The notes below the pieces were generated by a model. It worked only from the letters and a program-made list of their open reading frames with translations, had not been told where the DNA came from and searched no databases. The position numbers and the translations under genes are program-made. This document shows positions 36,458 through 46,452 of a stretch of 64,000 bases of DNA, piece by piece. Location: positions 248,001 through 312,000 of the forward strand of contig NZ_JACOGG010000002.1 in the NCBI RefSeq assembly GCF_014284365.1, in the 5' to 3' direction. The stretch's first letter is position 1. Every line of letters begins with the position of its first letter. The stretch is from Cognatundibacterium rugosum (GTDB lineage Bacteria > Pseudomonadota > Gammaproteobacteria > Burkholderiales > Burkholderiaceae_D).

Positions 36458-36754
36458 ATGCTGTTTGACGAAGCGATGAAGCTGCATATCTGGAATAAAG
36501 CCAGCACGGTTGATCATGTCGATGCCAGCACGTGGCGCCGCGATCAGTGTGGAGCCTGGATCAAATACACGGAATTTGGCAATCGCTTTTCAGACTATGG
36601 GTGGGAAATCGACTACATCCTGCCGCTGGCCGAAGGTGGCGTCCATGAAGAAAAAAATCTGCGCCCGTTACAATGGGAAAACCAGTTATCCAAACGCGAA
36701 GGCCGCCTGACCTGCGTATTACGAGCCATCGGTCCGGAAAATATGCGGATTTGA
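36458..36754 (+). CDS. HNH endonuclease family protein with altered catalytic His
   Basis: This 98-residue protein matches the small HNH family whose members read ...WEIDHI-P---GG...NLRPLQWENN-SK. Here the motif is WEIDYILPLAEGG...NLRPLQWENQLSK, so the first His of HNH is Tyr while the central Asn remains. The ATG at 36458, with GGGAG seven bases ahead, is better than one seven codons upstream. The change probably removes nuclease activity, leaving a DNA-binding or vestigial protein. No phage or restriction genes are nearby. Confidence 0.7.
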   Translation: MLFDEAMKLHIWNKASTVDHVDASTWRRDQCGAWIKYTEFGNRFSDYGWEIDYILPLAEGGVHEEKNLRPLQWENQLSKREGRLTCVLRAIGPENMRI

Positions 36755-36809
36755 AATTTCTGAAGCAAGGGTAGCCTCCAAAGGGAAGCTGCCCGGTTCA
36801 GCGTACAAC

Positions 36810-37223
36810 TCAGGCTGCCGCTTCCACATAACGCGCAAAATTGTCGAGTATCGCCTGCCAGCCTTGCTGTTGCTGTTCGCGCGGGTAGACGTTCTCCGGT
36901 TCAAACGTCACGGTAACCCTGACGCTGCTGTCTGCCTGCGTGACAAAATCGACTTGCGCCTGACGCTCACCAAAGCGGTAGGCGAGCCGCTGGCTAGGAA
37001 CAACCTCTGTATAGACACCCGCGAAATCAAAACCATGGCTGCCATCTTTCGCTTCCATGCGTGAAGAAAATGCCCCGCCTACCCGCAAATCCACCTGCGC
37101 TGCAGTGGTATGCCAATCTGCGGATGCCGCATTCCATTGCTTGATGTCCTGCGGTGTGGTGTAAGCCTGCCAGACTTGTTCCGGTGTGGCCTTAATCGTC
37201 ACGCTGACGCTGATATTGCTCAT
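36810..37223 (-). CDS. SRPBCC/AHSA1 family protein
   Basis: This 137-residue protein has the START-like fold of the AHSA1 family: it starts ISVSVTIKATPEQVWQAYT and has WNAASADWHTTAA and GWQAILDNFARYVEA at the end. Such proteins bind hydrophobic ligands or act on stress responses; the role here is unknown. AAAGGAG precedes the ATG at 37223. Confidence 0.85.
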   Translation of the reverse strand: MSNISVSVTIKATPEQVWQAYTTPQDIKQWNAASADWHTTAAQVDLRVGGAFSSRMEAKDGSHGFDFAGVYTEVVPSQRLAYRFGERQAQVDFVTQADSSVRVTVTFEPENVYPREQQQQGWQAILDNFARYVEAAA

Positions 37224-37257
37224 CAAATTAACTCCTTTAAAGAAAAATTAGCAGGCC

Positions 37258-37800
37258 CTAGTCTGCCAGCGATCGCTGCATAAAACACCAGTGCGCCTGC
37301 CATTCAACCGGCACTTCTGTGCCAGCATAGGGTGGACAAGGCTCAAAACCATAACGCCGGTAAAGCCGCTGAGCAGGCTGCATAAATACTGCACTATCCA
37401 GGCACAGACGAGTGTAGCCAAATGCGCGGGCATCAGCCAGTAAAGTCTGCATCAGGCTATCTGCCAGACCCAGACGCCGGTACGCGGGCCGCAGATAAAC
37501 GCGTTTGAGTTCTGCCAGCTCTGTGCTCAGACCTCGCAAGCCACCCATCCCTATACTGTGTCCATCCACCTGCAGCAAATAAAATATGCCCTGCGGTGGC
37601 GACTGCGTACAGACCGCTGCCAGCGCAGTCGGCAGATAATCCTGCAGCGGTAACTGCGGCGATATGGGCGAGCTGGCAGGCAGATCCTCGACCAGCGCCA
37701 GCTGACTGAAGACCCAGCCCAGATATTCCTCATGCAAAGCCATCAGCTGCTGCTGATGGCGCTGTACGTCGGCAACCAGAATCTGTGGCGCTGTCATCAT
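37258..37800 (-). CDS. GNAT family N-acetyltransferase
   Basis: This 180-residue acetyltransferase has the acetyl-CoA loop YRRLGLADSLM (about 125-135) and a C-terminal QRLYRRYGFEPCPPY segment typical of the family. An in-frame ATG immediately follows the first, so the start is uncertain by one codon. The acceptor substrate cannot be told. Confidence 0.85.
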   Translation of the reverse strand: MMTAPQILVADVQRHQQQLMALHEEYLGWVFSQLALVEDLPASSPISPQLPLQDYLPTALAAVCTQSPPQGIFYLLQVDGHSIGMGGLRGLSTELAELKRVYLRPAYRRLGLADSLMQTLLADARAFGYTRLCLDSAVFMQPAQRLYRRYGFEPCPPYAGTEVPVEWQAHWCFMQRSLAD

Positions 37801-37929
37801 TCAAGAACCATTGATCAATAGCTTCGGGGGGTTTAAAAAGACACAGCCTGCTGTCTGATGAAGCTAGCGGCAACAGCTGTCTCCACACTACCTGCGCGGT
37901 TGCAATACCAACCCTGACCTGACACATCC

Positions 37930-38313
37930 TTAATCGACATACGTCCAGCTGTCTGCGCCATCAAAATGCCGGATACGTATACCTTCAAGCAGCTCAGGGT
38001 CGAACAGCCGGCTATTCACGCCCACACGATCTGCCGGCCCACCATTGATTGTTTCCCAATGGGTCGCACAGCCGCAGATTTTACAATGCATGGTACAGAT
38101 AGAGCGGGCACCCCAGAGGTATTGCGTGCTGTGTTCAGGATGGCCTACCATCTGCACCATATCGGCGCGATAAAATGCCCAGCGCGCGCCATTCCGACGG
38201 CAAATCGAGCAATTACATTCAACGACAAATTCCGGCATCGCAGGCACACTAATCTGCACCGCTCCACAATGGCAAGTAGCGACCAGCTGAAGCATGCTGT
38301 TATCCGGCTTCAT
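37930..38313 (-). CDS. GFA family protein (glutathione-dependent formaldehyde-activating type)
   Basis: This 127-residue protein has the zinc cysteines of the GFA/CENP-V fold: TCHCGAVQ, ECNCSICRRNG and MHCKICGCATHWE. Despite the family name, most members have no proven formaldehyde role. Its start overlaps the VOC gene stop by 4 bases (ATGA), so the two are co-translated. Confidence 0.87.
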   Translation of the reverse strand: MKPDNSMLQLVATCHCGAVQISVPAMPEFVVECNCSICRRNGARWAFYRADMVQMVGHPEHSTQYLWGARSICTMHCKICGCATHWETINGGPADRVGVNSRLFDPELLEGIRIRHFDGADSWTYVD

Positions 38314-38696
38314 TGCCCTGCAGGTGGCTGCCAGAGTTCCACCTTATTGCCCTCCGGGTCGATCACCCAGCCAAATTCACCATACGCTGAGGACTCCGTT
38401 TTTTCCAGTACCTGACAGCCCTCTTCACGCAAGGCTGCCAGCAGCTCAGCCAAATCAGCGACACGGTAATTGATCATGAAGCTGGCGCGACCCGGCTCAA
38501 ATTGGGCGTTTTGTTCAGCAGCAATCGACCACACCGTGCTGCCGCCCACAGGCTGACCAGCCTCATCCGCCCAGCTGAACGCCGCGCCGCCCCAGGGCTG
38601 CACATCGATACCCAGATGGCGCTGATACCAGGCCCGCAACGCGACTGCGTCTTTGGCCTGAAAAAAGATACCGCCTATTCCTGTTACACGTTGCAT
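38310..38696 (-). CDS. VOC/glyoxalase family protein
   Basis: This 128-residue protein has the vicinal-oxygen-chelate fold, with GGIFFQAKDAVALRAWYQRHLGI at the start and FGWVIDPEGNKVELWQPP at the end carrying the metal-ligand Glu. It may be a lyase, dioxygenase or binding protein. GGGGAG precedes the ATG at 38696. It precedes the GFA gene on the same strand. Confidence 0.85.
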   Translation of the reverse strand: MQRVTGIGGIFFQAKDAVALRAWYQRHLGIDVQPWGGAAFSWADEAGQPVGGSTVWSIAAEQNAQFEPGRASFMINYRVADLAELLAALREEGCQVLEKTESSAYGEFGWVIDPEGNKVELWQPPAGQ

Positions 38697-38771
38697 GATC
38701 GCTCCCCGGTCAAGTGTGAAGCCCATTATAAAGATGCAATTGCAGCATCTGTGCTGAGCTGCAATGCTCAG

Positions 38772-38815
38772 ACACAAAAAACAACAGCCCGCCCAGTATT
38801 CGCTGAGCGGGCTGT
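38772..38815 (-). terminator. Intrinsic terminator of the glutamate dehydrogenase gene
   Basis: ACAGCCCGC (38784-38792) and GCGGGCTGT (38807-38815) form a perfect 9-bp stem. On the minus strand it is followed by TGTTTTTTGTG, a classical intrinsic terminator about 80 bases after the stop codon. Confidence 0.88.
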
Positions 38816-38895
38816 CTGCCATCATATTGCGGCCGTGCTTGTTATCCCCGGCGTGCCTGCTTCAAAAAATCCGGGCACACCAGACACATGCCCCC

Positions 38896-41800
38896 TTAGG
38901 CCAGATGACGCAATTCACGCATCGCGACGGAGACCGGTGCCAGATCGGCGGCCTGGGCGCTGATGGTGGATAACAGCGTATTCAGGCGTTCGATGGCTGT
39001 CAGATGGCGCTGACGCCAGTCGGCCAGCGTTTCCTGACGTGACAGCAGGCCACGTGTGATCTGACTCGCAATCGAATACACATCATCACGCGCACTGCCA
39101 CGCGCCTGCGTCTGCCACAGCGTATCCGTCGGCAGGCGGTTGATCTGATTGCGCCAGCCACTCAGTCCCAGCTCATCATCCACCCCGAAATACGCACGTG
39201 CGGTGGTTTCGATGTCATTACCAGTGCTGCCAGCCAGATCGACCAGATCCAGTGCCGGGAAGATGAATTCCAGCGCGGTCAGGTCTTGTGCCAGTTTCGC
39301 TTCCACACCTGCCTGCGTCAGTGCATCGGCCTCATGCTGCCAGGCCGCACGGGCATTAGCAGGCAGCCAGTTTTCCAGCTGGCCACGCAGTTCACGTGCG
39401 GCTGGCTGGAAGCGCTGAATCAGGGTAGGCATATCACTGCTCTGGGCACGGATACGCAACATCCAGCGCGAAGCACGCTGGGTGATGGCGATCAGTTTCG
39501 ACAACAGATCCAGCTGCAACTTGCCATCGACTTTGTAATCGAGCGCATCGATCTGATCCCACAAGACTTCCAGATCGAAAATCTCACGCGCCAGCGTGAA
39601 GGCACGGATCACATCCGCAGCACTGGCACCGGCTTCAGAGGCGATGAAATTGACGAACGTCGCACCGGCGCGGTTGACCACGGTGTTGGTGATATAGGTC
39701 GCAATGATTTCACGCTTGAGCGGATGGGCTGCAATCGCGTCGGCGAAACGCTCAGACAAAACTTGCGGGAAGTAAGCCTTGAGCGCACGGCTGAAGAAAG
39801 GATCATCCGGCAAATTCGATGCCACCAGTTCATCGAACACCGACATCTTGGCATAGGCCAGCACCACAGCACCTTCCGGTGCAGTCAAGCCTTGCTTACG
39901 CGCTTTGCGATGGAAGATTTCTTCATCGCTAGGCAGGTATTCAATCGCGCGGTTCAGACGGCCTTGCTTCTCCAGGGTCTGCATCAGTCTTTGCTGACCA
40001 TCGAGCACATATAGCGGCCGGTGCGCGGCAATATCCAGTGCCTGACTTTGATAGTAATTATCAGTCAGCACCAGATGGCCGACTTCATCCGTCATCGAGG
40101 CCAGCAAGTCATTGCGCTGTTTGAGCGTGAGATCACCGGCTTCAACAATCGCACCAACCAGAATTTTGATATTCACTTCATGGTCGGAGCAATCCACACC
40201 GGCCGAATTATCAATCGCATCGGTATAAATGCGGCCACCTTTTTGCGCGAATTCGATGCGGCCATTCTGAGTACAGCCGAGGTTGCCGCCTTCAGCCAGC
40301 ACTTTGCAGCGCAGCTCATTGCCGTTGACGCGGAAGGCATCACCGGCCTTGTCACCGACCTGGGCATGGGTTTCAAACGTGGCTTTGACATAGGTGCCGA
40401 TTCCGCCGTTATACAGCAGGTCGACTGGTGCCTGCAAAATCACACGCAACAATTCCACCGGCGTCAGTTCTTCCGTTTCCACACCCAGCACGGCGCGAGC
40501 CTGAGGGCTCAGACGTATCGATTTAGCGCTGCGCGGATACACGCCACCACCTTCGGAAATCAGCTTCTTATCGTAGTCATCCCAGCTAGAGCGCGGCAGA
40601 TTGAACAGACGCTGACGCTCTTTAAATGAGGTGGCCACATCCGGTGCCGGATCGATGAAAATATGACGGTGATCGAAAGCAGCAACCAGCTTAATCTGTT
40701 CCGATAACAGCATGCCGTTACCAAACACGTCACCCGACATATCGCCGATACCCGCCACTGTGAACGGTGTCGTCTGGGTATTGATGCCCATGGAGCGGAA
40801 ATGGCGCTTGACCGATTCCCAGGCACCGCGCGCGGTAATGCCCATCTTCTTGTGATCGTAACCCACCGAACCACCGGAAGCGAAAGCATCACCTAACCAG
40901 AAACCGTAATCCGCTGATACGCCGTTGGCGATATCAGAGAAAGTCGCCGTGCCTTTATCCGCCGCCACCACCAGATAAGGATCATCCGGATCATGGCGCA
41001 CCACTTGCGCCGGTGCCACCACCGCGCCTTTGACGATATTGTCAGTAATGTCCAGCAGGCCGGACAGGAAGATCTTATAGCAAGCCACGCCTTCAGCCTG
41101 ATAGGCTTCGCGTTCGGACGCCGGCGGTGCATTTTTCAGCACAAAGCCGCCTTTGGAACCAACCGGTACGATCACGGTATTCTTGACTTGCTGCGCTTTG
41201 ACCAGACCCAGAATCTCAGTACGGAAATCCTCGCGCCGGTCAGACCACCTCAAGCCACCGCGCGCGACTTTGCCGCCGCGTAAATGCACACCTTCCACCC
41301 GTGGCGAATAGACCCAGATTTCAAACAAAGGCTTAGGCTCAGGCACGCCCGGCACTTCACGCGGGTTGAGTTTAAAACTCATGTAAGGCTTGAATTGCCC
41401 ATCGGCCGTGGTTTGCCACAAATTGGTACGCAGGGTCGCCATGATGGTGGCGTAGAACTGGCGCAGGATGCGGTCTTCATCCAGGCTGGCGACATTGGCC
41501 AGCTCCGCTTCCAGCTTCTCTTTGATTTGCTGCTGCGCTGTTTCACGGTCACCCGCAAAATCAGGCTTAAAGCGGGCACCAAATAACTCAGCGATCAGCT
41601 GGGTGATCGCGGCATTCTTATTCAGTGCCGCTTCGATATACGTCTGGCTGTAAGCAAAGCCCAGTTGTTTGAAGTAGCGGGCACAGGCGCGTAACACAGC
41701 GATAGAGCGCGCATCAAGTGCGGTATTGAGTACCAGACGGTTCAGATCATCGCTCTCCACATCGCCTTTCCAGACTTGCGAGAACAGGGTTTCAAACCTG

Positions 41801-43653
41801 CCCTTGATCGCGGATAAATCCGTCGTCGCAGGCAGTTGCAGACCCAGATCATGTATCCACAGATTGTCATTGCCATTCAGGATCTGGTAAGGATGCTCGT
41901 CCAGCACGCGCGCACCCATGTGCTCCAGTACCGGCAAGGAATCAGACAAGGCGACTTTGCTGGTGTTATAGATCTTAAAGCGCAGTACGCCTGCCTCCGC
42001 ATCGAGCGGGCGATACAGCTTGACCACCATCGGTGCAGCGGGCGTCAGGCTGGCCAGCATTTCTGCATCCTCGGCGCCAACCAGCGCCGAGAAATCTTCA
42101 CGATAGGCAGTTGGGAAAGCGTCGGAAAAACGGTTGGCCAGCGCCAGCCCGCCACCTTCGCCATGGGTGCGCAGTAATTCTGCAGTACAGTCATCTTCCC
42201 AGCGCTGCGCCAGCTTGGCGATACGGGCTTCGAGTGCGCCCAGATTCACATTTTGTGGTGCGCGTTCCTTGGCTCTGACCTGGTAATGAATACGGGCCAG
42301 CGGACTATCGGTCAGCATAGGCGTGAATTCTATCGACTGACCATTGAGTGCATACATCAATTCGTTGCCGACTTTGACGCGTAATTCCGTGTTGTAGCGG
42401 TCACGCGGCACAAACACCTGCGCTGAAGTGAAGCGGCCAAACGGATCACGGCGCAGGAACAGACGGGTGCGCTGGCGCTCTTGCAGACGCAGGATGCCTA
42501 TCGCGTGCTCCGTCAGGGTTGCAGTGTCGATCTGGAATAACTCATCGCGCGGATAATCATCCAAAATCGCTTGCAAGGCTTTGGCTGCATGGCTTTGCGG
42601 CACCACGCCGGAACTTTGCATGACGTCTGCCACGCGTTGACGTACGCGCGGGATTTCGCTGACCGGTGCAGAATACGCGGTGGACGTGTACAAACCCAGG
42701 AAGCGCGATTCACCGATCACTTTACCTTGTTCGTCATAGCGTTTAATCGCGACATAATCGAGCCAGGCCGGACGGTGTATGGTGGCGCGTGTCATCGCCT
42801 TGGTCACCAGCAGCGTCTCATCGGACTCCATGATGGCCTGCACTTCTGGCGGCAGATAAGCCAGGCTGGTCTGTACTTTGCCACGCAAAATACCCAGACC
42901 GGATTCAGGAATCGCCACCAGCGTGACTTTATCGCCATCCTTGCGCAACTCGTAATCGCGCGCACCGAGGAAAGTAAAGTGACGGTCTTCCAGCCAGCGC
43001 AGGAAGGCCACGCCTTCATTGGCGGTCTGCGCCGGTGCATGCTTCTCACAAGCGCTGCTGACTTGCTGCACACGTTCCAGCATGGCGGACCAGTCGGTCA
43101 CAGCGGCACGTACATCGGCCAGCACCGCCAGTAATTCTTTCGCCAACACCTGCTGATCCGCTGCACTCACGATGCGGTCGCATTCGACCATGATCAGCGA
43201 TTCAACCGGATCATCGCGGCCAGCAGCCTTGGCAGCCGCGACCGAACTGACGGCACTGATCTGTCCCTGCGCATTGCGTTGCACGCTCATCAGCGGATGC
43301 ACGATCCAGTGCGCGGTACGGCCACTGCGGTTAATCGCCATCGTGACCGAATCCACCAGAAAAGGCATATTGTCATTGACGATCTGCACGACCGTGTGTT
43401 CGCTCACGAAGCCGTCTTCGGCCAGCGTAGGATTAAACACCCTGACGGCAGGCGTGGCGGCGGCACGTGGTGCATCCAGTAAACGCCAATGCGCATTTGC
43501 CTGTGCAAAGAGGGTGGCTGGCCCACGGGTCGTGATTTCGTCGGGATCGGTGTTCTCGAAATAAGCTGCCAAAAAAGGACCTTGTCGGTCAGCAGCAGGG
43601 CCAGGATGGGCTTGCGCATAAGCGATCAGCTCTACGAAGTGCGTGGTGGTCAT
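38896..43653 (-). CDS. gdhB: Large NAD-specific glutamate dehydrogenase
   Basis: This 1585-residue protein belongs to the 180-kDa class of NAD-dependent glutamate dehydrogenases, which deaminate glutamate to 2-oxoglutarate. A long N-terminal half with ACT-like regulatory segments (FLRWLEDRHFTFLGARDYEL) precedes the catalytic part, with LRGGKVARGGLRWSDRREDFRTE, VGSKGGFVLK, YDHKKMGITARGAWESVKRHFR, GIGDMSGDVFGNGMLLS and LAEGGNLGCTQNGRIEFA. AAGGAG precedes the ATG. It stands alone, with its own terminator. The symbol gdhB is one of several used for this class. Confidence 0.96.
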   Translation of the reverse strand: MTTTHFVELIAYAQAHPGPAADRQGPFLAAYFENTDPDEITTRGPATLFAQANAHWRLLDAPRAAATPAVRVFNPTLAEDGFVSEHTVVQIVNDNMPFLVDSVTMAINRSGRTAHWIVHPLMSVQRNAQGQISAVSSVAAAKAAGRDDPVESLIMVECDRIVSAADQQVLAKELLAVLADVRAAVTDWSAMLERVQQVSSACEKHAPAQTANEGVAFLRWLEDRHFTFLGARDYELRKDGDKVTLVAIPESGLGILRGKVQTSLAYLPPEVQAIMESDETLLVTKAMTRATIHRPAWLDYVAIKRYDEQGKVIGESRFLGLYTSTAYSAPVSEIPRVRQRVADVMQSSGVVPQSHAAKALQAILDDYPRDELFQIDTATLTEHAIGILRLQERQRTRLFLRRDPFGRFTSAQVFVPRDRYNTELRVKVGNELMYALNGQSIEFTPMLTDSPLARIHYQVRAKERAPQNVNLGALEARIAKLAQRWEDDCTAELLRTHGEGGGLALANRFSDAFPTAYREDFSALVGAEDAEMLASLTPAAPMVVKLYRPLDAEAGVLRFKIYNTSKVALSDSLPVLEHMGARVLDEHPYQILNGNDNLWIHDLGLQLPATTDLSAIKGRFETLFSQVWKGDVESDDLNRLVLNTALDARSIAVLRACARYFKQLGFAYSQTYIEAALNKNAAITQLIAELFGARFKPDFAGDRETAQQQIKEKLEAELANVASLDEDRILRQFYATIMATLRTNLWQTTADGQFKPYMSFKLNPREVPGVPEPKPLFEIWVYSPRVEGVHLRGGKVARGGLRWSDRREDFRTEILGLVKAQQVKNTVIVPVGSKGGFVLKNAPPASEREAYQAEGVACYKIFLSGLLDITDNIVKGAVVAPAQVVRHDPDDPYLVVAADKGTATFSDIANGVSADYGFWLGDAFASGGSVGYDHKKMGITARGAWESVKRHFRSMGINTQTTPFTVAGIGDMSGDVFGNGMLLSEQIKLVAAFDHRHIFIDPAPDVATSFKERQRLFNLPRSSWDDYDKKLISEGGGVYPRSAKSIRLSPQARAVLGVETEELTPVELLRVILQAPVDLLYNGGIGTYVKATFETHAQVGDKAGDAFRVNGNELRCKVLAEGGNLGCTQNGRIEFAQKGGRIYTDAIDNSAGVDCSDHEVNIKILVGAIVEAGDLTLKQRNDLLASMTDEVGHLVLTDNYYQSQALDIAAHRPLYVLDGQQRLMQTLEKQGRLNRAIEYLPSDEEIFHRKARKQGLTAPEGAVVLAYAKMSVFDELVASNLPDDPFFSRALKAYFPQVLSERFADAIAAHPLKREIIATYITNTVVNRAGATFVNFIASEAGASAADVIRAFTLAREIFDLEVLWDQIDALDYKVDGKLQLDLLSKLIAITQRASRWMLRIRAQSSDMPTLIQRFQPAARELRGQLENWLPANARAAWQHEADALTQAGVEAKLAQDLTALEFIFPALDLVDLAGSTGNDIETTARAYFGVDDELGLSGWRNQINRLPTDTLWQTQARGSARDDVYSIASQITRGLLSRQETLADWRQRHLTAIERLNTLLSTISAQAADLAPVSVAMRELRHLA

Positions 43654-44223
43654 ACGTTCTCCTTCGGGTGGGAAGATACGGGAAAATCACTGCGAATTCA
43701 TTGCCAGCCGCCAGTATCCTCTAAACTGCGAAAGGCGACAAATGCCTTTACCTGTTTCTGCAGATAAAAATTACTGGATGACTGAGGATTTTTGTGCTGA
43801 CTCAATGCCGTGCTGCAGCAAAAACGCTGGATATGCGGGCTGTTGCTGCTTCAGGGGAGTATGTTGCGGCGCGTTGGGTTGTCTTCTCCGTGGGTTTGAC
43901 GGTGCTGACAGTAACATGGGCGAGATGTTGGGTGTTTGCGTAGTTTGGGCGCTCAACAAATGTATTTCTGGCGGAAGCCAAGCATCTCCCATGTGACTAC
44001 GCTGCCATGCGGTGCATTGTTAAGTGCCTGACTTAATATTGCCAACACTGACTAGGTTTTTGCTGCGCAAACTCCGCCACCGTTCCCTAAGTCGCTGAAA
44101 TACGGCAGAATGCCTGTCCCACCTTGCAATCCCCTGGCCTGAATCAGGCGCGTGATGCAGCGGTGGCTACCTTGAGAACAGCAGCGCATCAGCACAGACT
44201 GATGCCGATACGGAGAAACACAG
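43654..44223. other. Intergenic region, no gene recognised
   Basis: This 570-base gap lies between the glutamate dehydrogenase gene (minus) and the DcrB-like gene (plus). Short open frames on both strands show no ribosome binding site or similarity. It holds a small inverted repeat, TTAAGT-GCCTG-ACTTAA at 44020-44036. Both promoters must be here. A small RNA cannot be excluded. Confidence 0.4.
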
Positions 44224-44700
44224 ATGGCAAATCGTTGGGCGCACGAAGAATTTACTTTTATCTCTGACCGGCACTGGGAAAAAATCCCGAATCAAAGTGA
44301 TGACGGCAGGCTGCAATTGTTTTGTCCGGAAACCGGTACCTCGCTGGCGCTCAGTATGGAAGCGATGGATATTCCTAAAAATAAAATTGAGAGTGTCGCC
44401 AAGTCTCTGATGGAAGCACGCAAATTTGCGCATGTACGCGGCATTCAGGACATGATGCAAAGTAATGAAGTACCGGATCTGCAGTTTGTCGAAGAACACA
44501 TAGGTCCAAATGCGGGCGGCAATGGTTATGAAGTGGTGTATGAAGGCAGTCTGCCAGGCAAGAATTTCTTTGGCTTTCTGGGCTTTGTGAGTCAGCGCAA
44601 AATCGTCAATCTGATCGTGGTCACCCCCTTTTCTTATGCCAAAGGGCATGCTGGCATGTTCCGTGAAGTGGCTGGCGGTTTTTCGGTGGTTTTGCCCTGA
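44224..44700 (+). CDS. DcrB-like (DUF1795) protein
   Basis: This 158-residue protein resembles DcrB/DUF1795 proteins: it has an N-terminal FTFISDRHWEKIPNQ strand region and a C-terminal GFVSQRKIVNLIVVTPF...FREVAGGFSVVLP segment. It lacks a signal peptide, unlike E. coli DcrB. Such proteins are often found beside type VI or effector genes, but none is seen here. GGAGAAACACAG precedes the ATG. Function unknown. Confidence 0.65.
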   Translation: MANRWAHEEFTFISDRHWEKIPNQSDDGRLQLFCPETGTSLALSMEAMDIPKNKIESVAKSLMEARKFAHVRGIQDMMQSNEVPDLQFVEEHIGPNAGGNGYEVVYEGSLPGKNFFGFLGFVSQRKIVNLIVVTPFSYAKGHAGMFREVAGGFSVVLP

Positions 44701-44742
44701 GTCTGATGTAGCGCTGACCGCCTGAGCACGGCCAGCGCCAGC

Positions 44743-45606
44743 TTACTGCCCCGGTGTATTTGCAAAAGGCCGCGCCGCATTCACATGCAGAGTGTGCTGT
44801 CTGCCATCTGACCCGCGATAGGTATAGCGGAATGCGGCACCCGGAAACTGTATGCCCAGTACCTGCCCGGCTTCGTCCAATGCCACGTAAATATTGCCGC
44901 GTCCCAGACCCGAAGTCCCTGTCGTTTTGGAGCGGCTGCTGTCGGCATAATGGGGCAGCGTCGATGCATCGATCACAGGCATTTGCATGACCACTGCCGT
45001 GGATGGTGGCAAACTGGATTGCTTACGTTGCAGCAGCGTCTGTAACTGAACCAGCGCGTCGGCCTCCAGCGGTTGCAGCGGACCGGCTGCGATCATCACA
45101 TGGCCGGTATCCGCTGCCTGCGCACTATCTGGCGGCGCATTCACGCAATGCTGATTCAGACACCAGCTGACCACATCACCGGCACGCAACTCACGCAAAT
45201 CGCGCACACCTTGCCAGCCCTGTGCCGTACCGTTGCCCAGCGTAGCAAAAAACTGCTGATACACATAAGCCTGAGGCCATTTCTGCCTGTCCTTCAATTG
45301 TTGCGCGAACTCACGGATTGCGTTCATAGACTGCGGTGCCGTGCGGCTGAGTACATAGCTGACCCAGCCTGAACAATCGGTAACGACCCGGTAACTGCCA
45401 TCCTGCTGCTGCACGATATCAGGCTGCGCGGCTGCGCCAGTCTGGCCGCGATGGGTGTAGCGGGTATCGCTGAGCTGCCCCAGGATACGCTCAGCCAGGG
45501 CATAGGTGTCCGCCGCCTGGTCGGCCTGTGCCTGGCCGGTACAGCAAAACAACATCACAAGCATTCCAGCCAGCGAAGCTGGCTTGCACATCGATGTATT
45601 TTGCAT
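44743..45606 (-). CDS. Secreted NlpC/P60-like amidase
   Basis: This 287-residue protein has a signal peptide (1-28, ending GQAQA) and a papain-like amidase core with Cys78 in TDCSGWVSYVL and His169 in DTGHVMIAA, as in NlpC/P60 cell-wall peptidases. LRAGDVVSWCLNQHC lies between them. The ATG at 45606 with GGAG nine bases ahead is preferred over the longer frame. It directly follows a GH16 glycosidase gene on the same strand, so the pair may cut cell-wall or matrix polymers. Confidence 0.72.
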   Translation of the reverse strand: MQNTSMCKPASLAGMLVMLFCCTGQAQADQAADTYALAERILGQLSDTRYTHRGQTGAAAQPDIVQQQDGSYRVVTDCSGWVSYVLSRTAPQSMNAIREFAQQLKDRQKWPQAYVYQQFFATLGNGTAQGWQGVRDLRELRAGDVVSWCLNQHCVNAPPDSAQAADTGHVMIAAGPLQPLEADALVQLQTLLQRKQSSLPPSTAVVMQMPVIDASTLPHYADSSRSKTTGTSGLGRGNIYVALDEAGQVLGIQFPGAAFRYTYRGSDGRQHTLHVNAARPFANTPGQ

Positions 45607-45643
45607 GACTGTTCTCCGGCTGATGTTTGCGGCAGCACCAGGT

Positions 45644-46450
45644 TTATGGCTGCTGCCAGACCTTGACCCACTCCACATCCATACGATATGGGCTTTGTTC
45701 GCGCGTGCCATAGCCTTGCGGCAGCAAGGGCCCGGCCCAGCCCCGGTCTTTCAGCTCACAGGTCAGGCGGATTTCCTGGGCCACCTGTGAAATCGCCTGT
45801 GTGGTACGCCAGCGTTCTGTGCCATCGACGTAAAACACGTATTCCTGCGGGGTCCACAATAAGCCATAGGTATGCCAGCTGCCATCGAGCGATACAGGCG
45901 ACAGCCATTTTCCACCCAGATGCTGATGCTGTTCGCGGTAGCCATCCCAGTGCAGGTTAAACGAGGCCAGCTGGCTCACGTCCTTGCCCTTCATATCGGT
46001 CAGTCTGTGCTCGATGATATCGATCTCTACCCCGGAGCGTTGCGGGTCGCCTGTCCATTTTCCCAGCGTAGGCGACTGCAGCCAGAATGCACAATGTCCA
46101 CCCGGCGCATCCTGAAAGCGGATGCGCGACTCGGTATAGCCATAGCGAAAACTATATTTGCCAGCGGTGCTCAAAAAACCGCTGTAATGCTGACCCTGCT
46201 CGCTGTAAGTACGGATATGCAAACCCTGTGCATCCACGCTGACCGCGTCTGCCGTCAGTTGCGCCGCGTCGCGCAGGTAGCTGGCTGGCGTCCAGCGCTT
46301 CAGATCGAGCTGCTCCCCCTGAAACAGATCTTGCCAGACCAGTTGATAGCCATCTGGCGGCGCAGCCTGCGCAGTGCTGCAATAGAACAGCCCATGTAGC
46401 AACGCAGTCAGCACAGGCGTGGCAATTCGCGCGGATAGGTGATGCTTCAT
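45644..46450 (-). CDS. Secreted glycoside hydrolase family 16 enzyme
   Basis: This 268-residue protein has a signal peptide (1-29, STAQA) and the GH16 catalytic motif as VEIDIIEH (Glu142, Asp144, Glu147), with upstream AGKYSFRYGYTESRIRFQ and downstream SWHTYGLLWTPQEYVFYVDG. GH16 enzymes cleave beta-1,3/1,4-glucans, galactans or related polymers. It starts 2 bases after the preceding unknown gene's stop, so the genes are coupled. Confidence 0.9.
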   Translation of the reverse strand: MKHHLSARIATPVLTALLHGLFYCSTAQAAPPDGYQLVWQDLFQGEQLDLKRWTPASYLRDAAQLTADAVSVDAQGLHIRTYSEQGQHYSGFLSTAGKYSFRYGYTESRIRFQDAPGGHCAFWLQSPTLGKWTGDPQRSGVEIDIIEHRLTDMKGKDVSQLASFNLHWDGYREQHQHLGGKWLSPVSLDGSWHTYGLLWTPQEYVFYVDGTERWRTTQAISQVAQEIRLTCELKDRGWAGPLLPQGYGTREQSPYRMDVEWVKVWQQP

Positions 46451-46452
46451 TG

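Noticed and set aside
43771-43992. 73-codon minus-strand frame in the 43.7-44.2 kb gap
   Set aside because: Pro/Gln-rich translation, no ribosome binding site and no similarity recognised.
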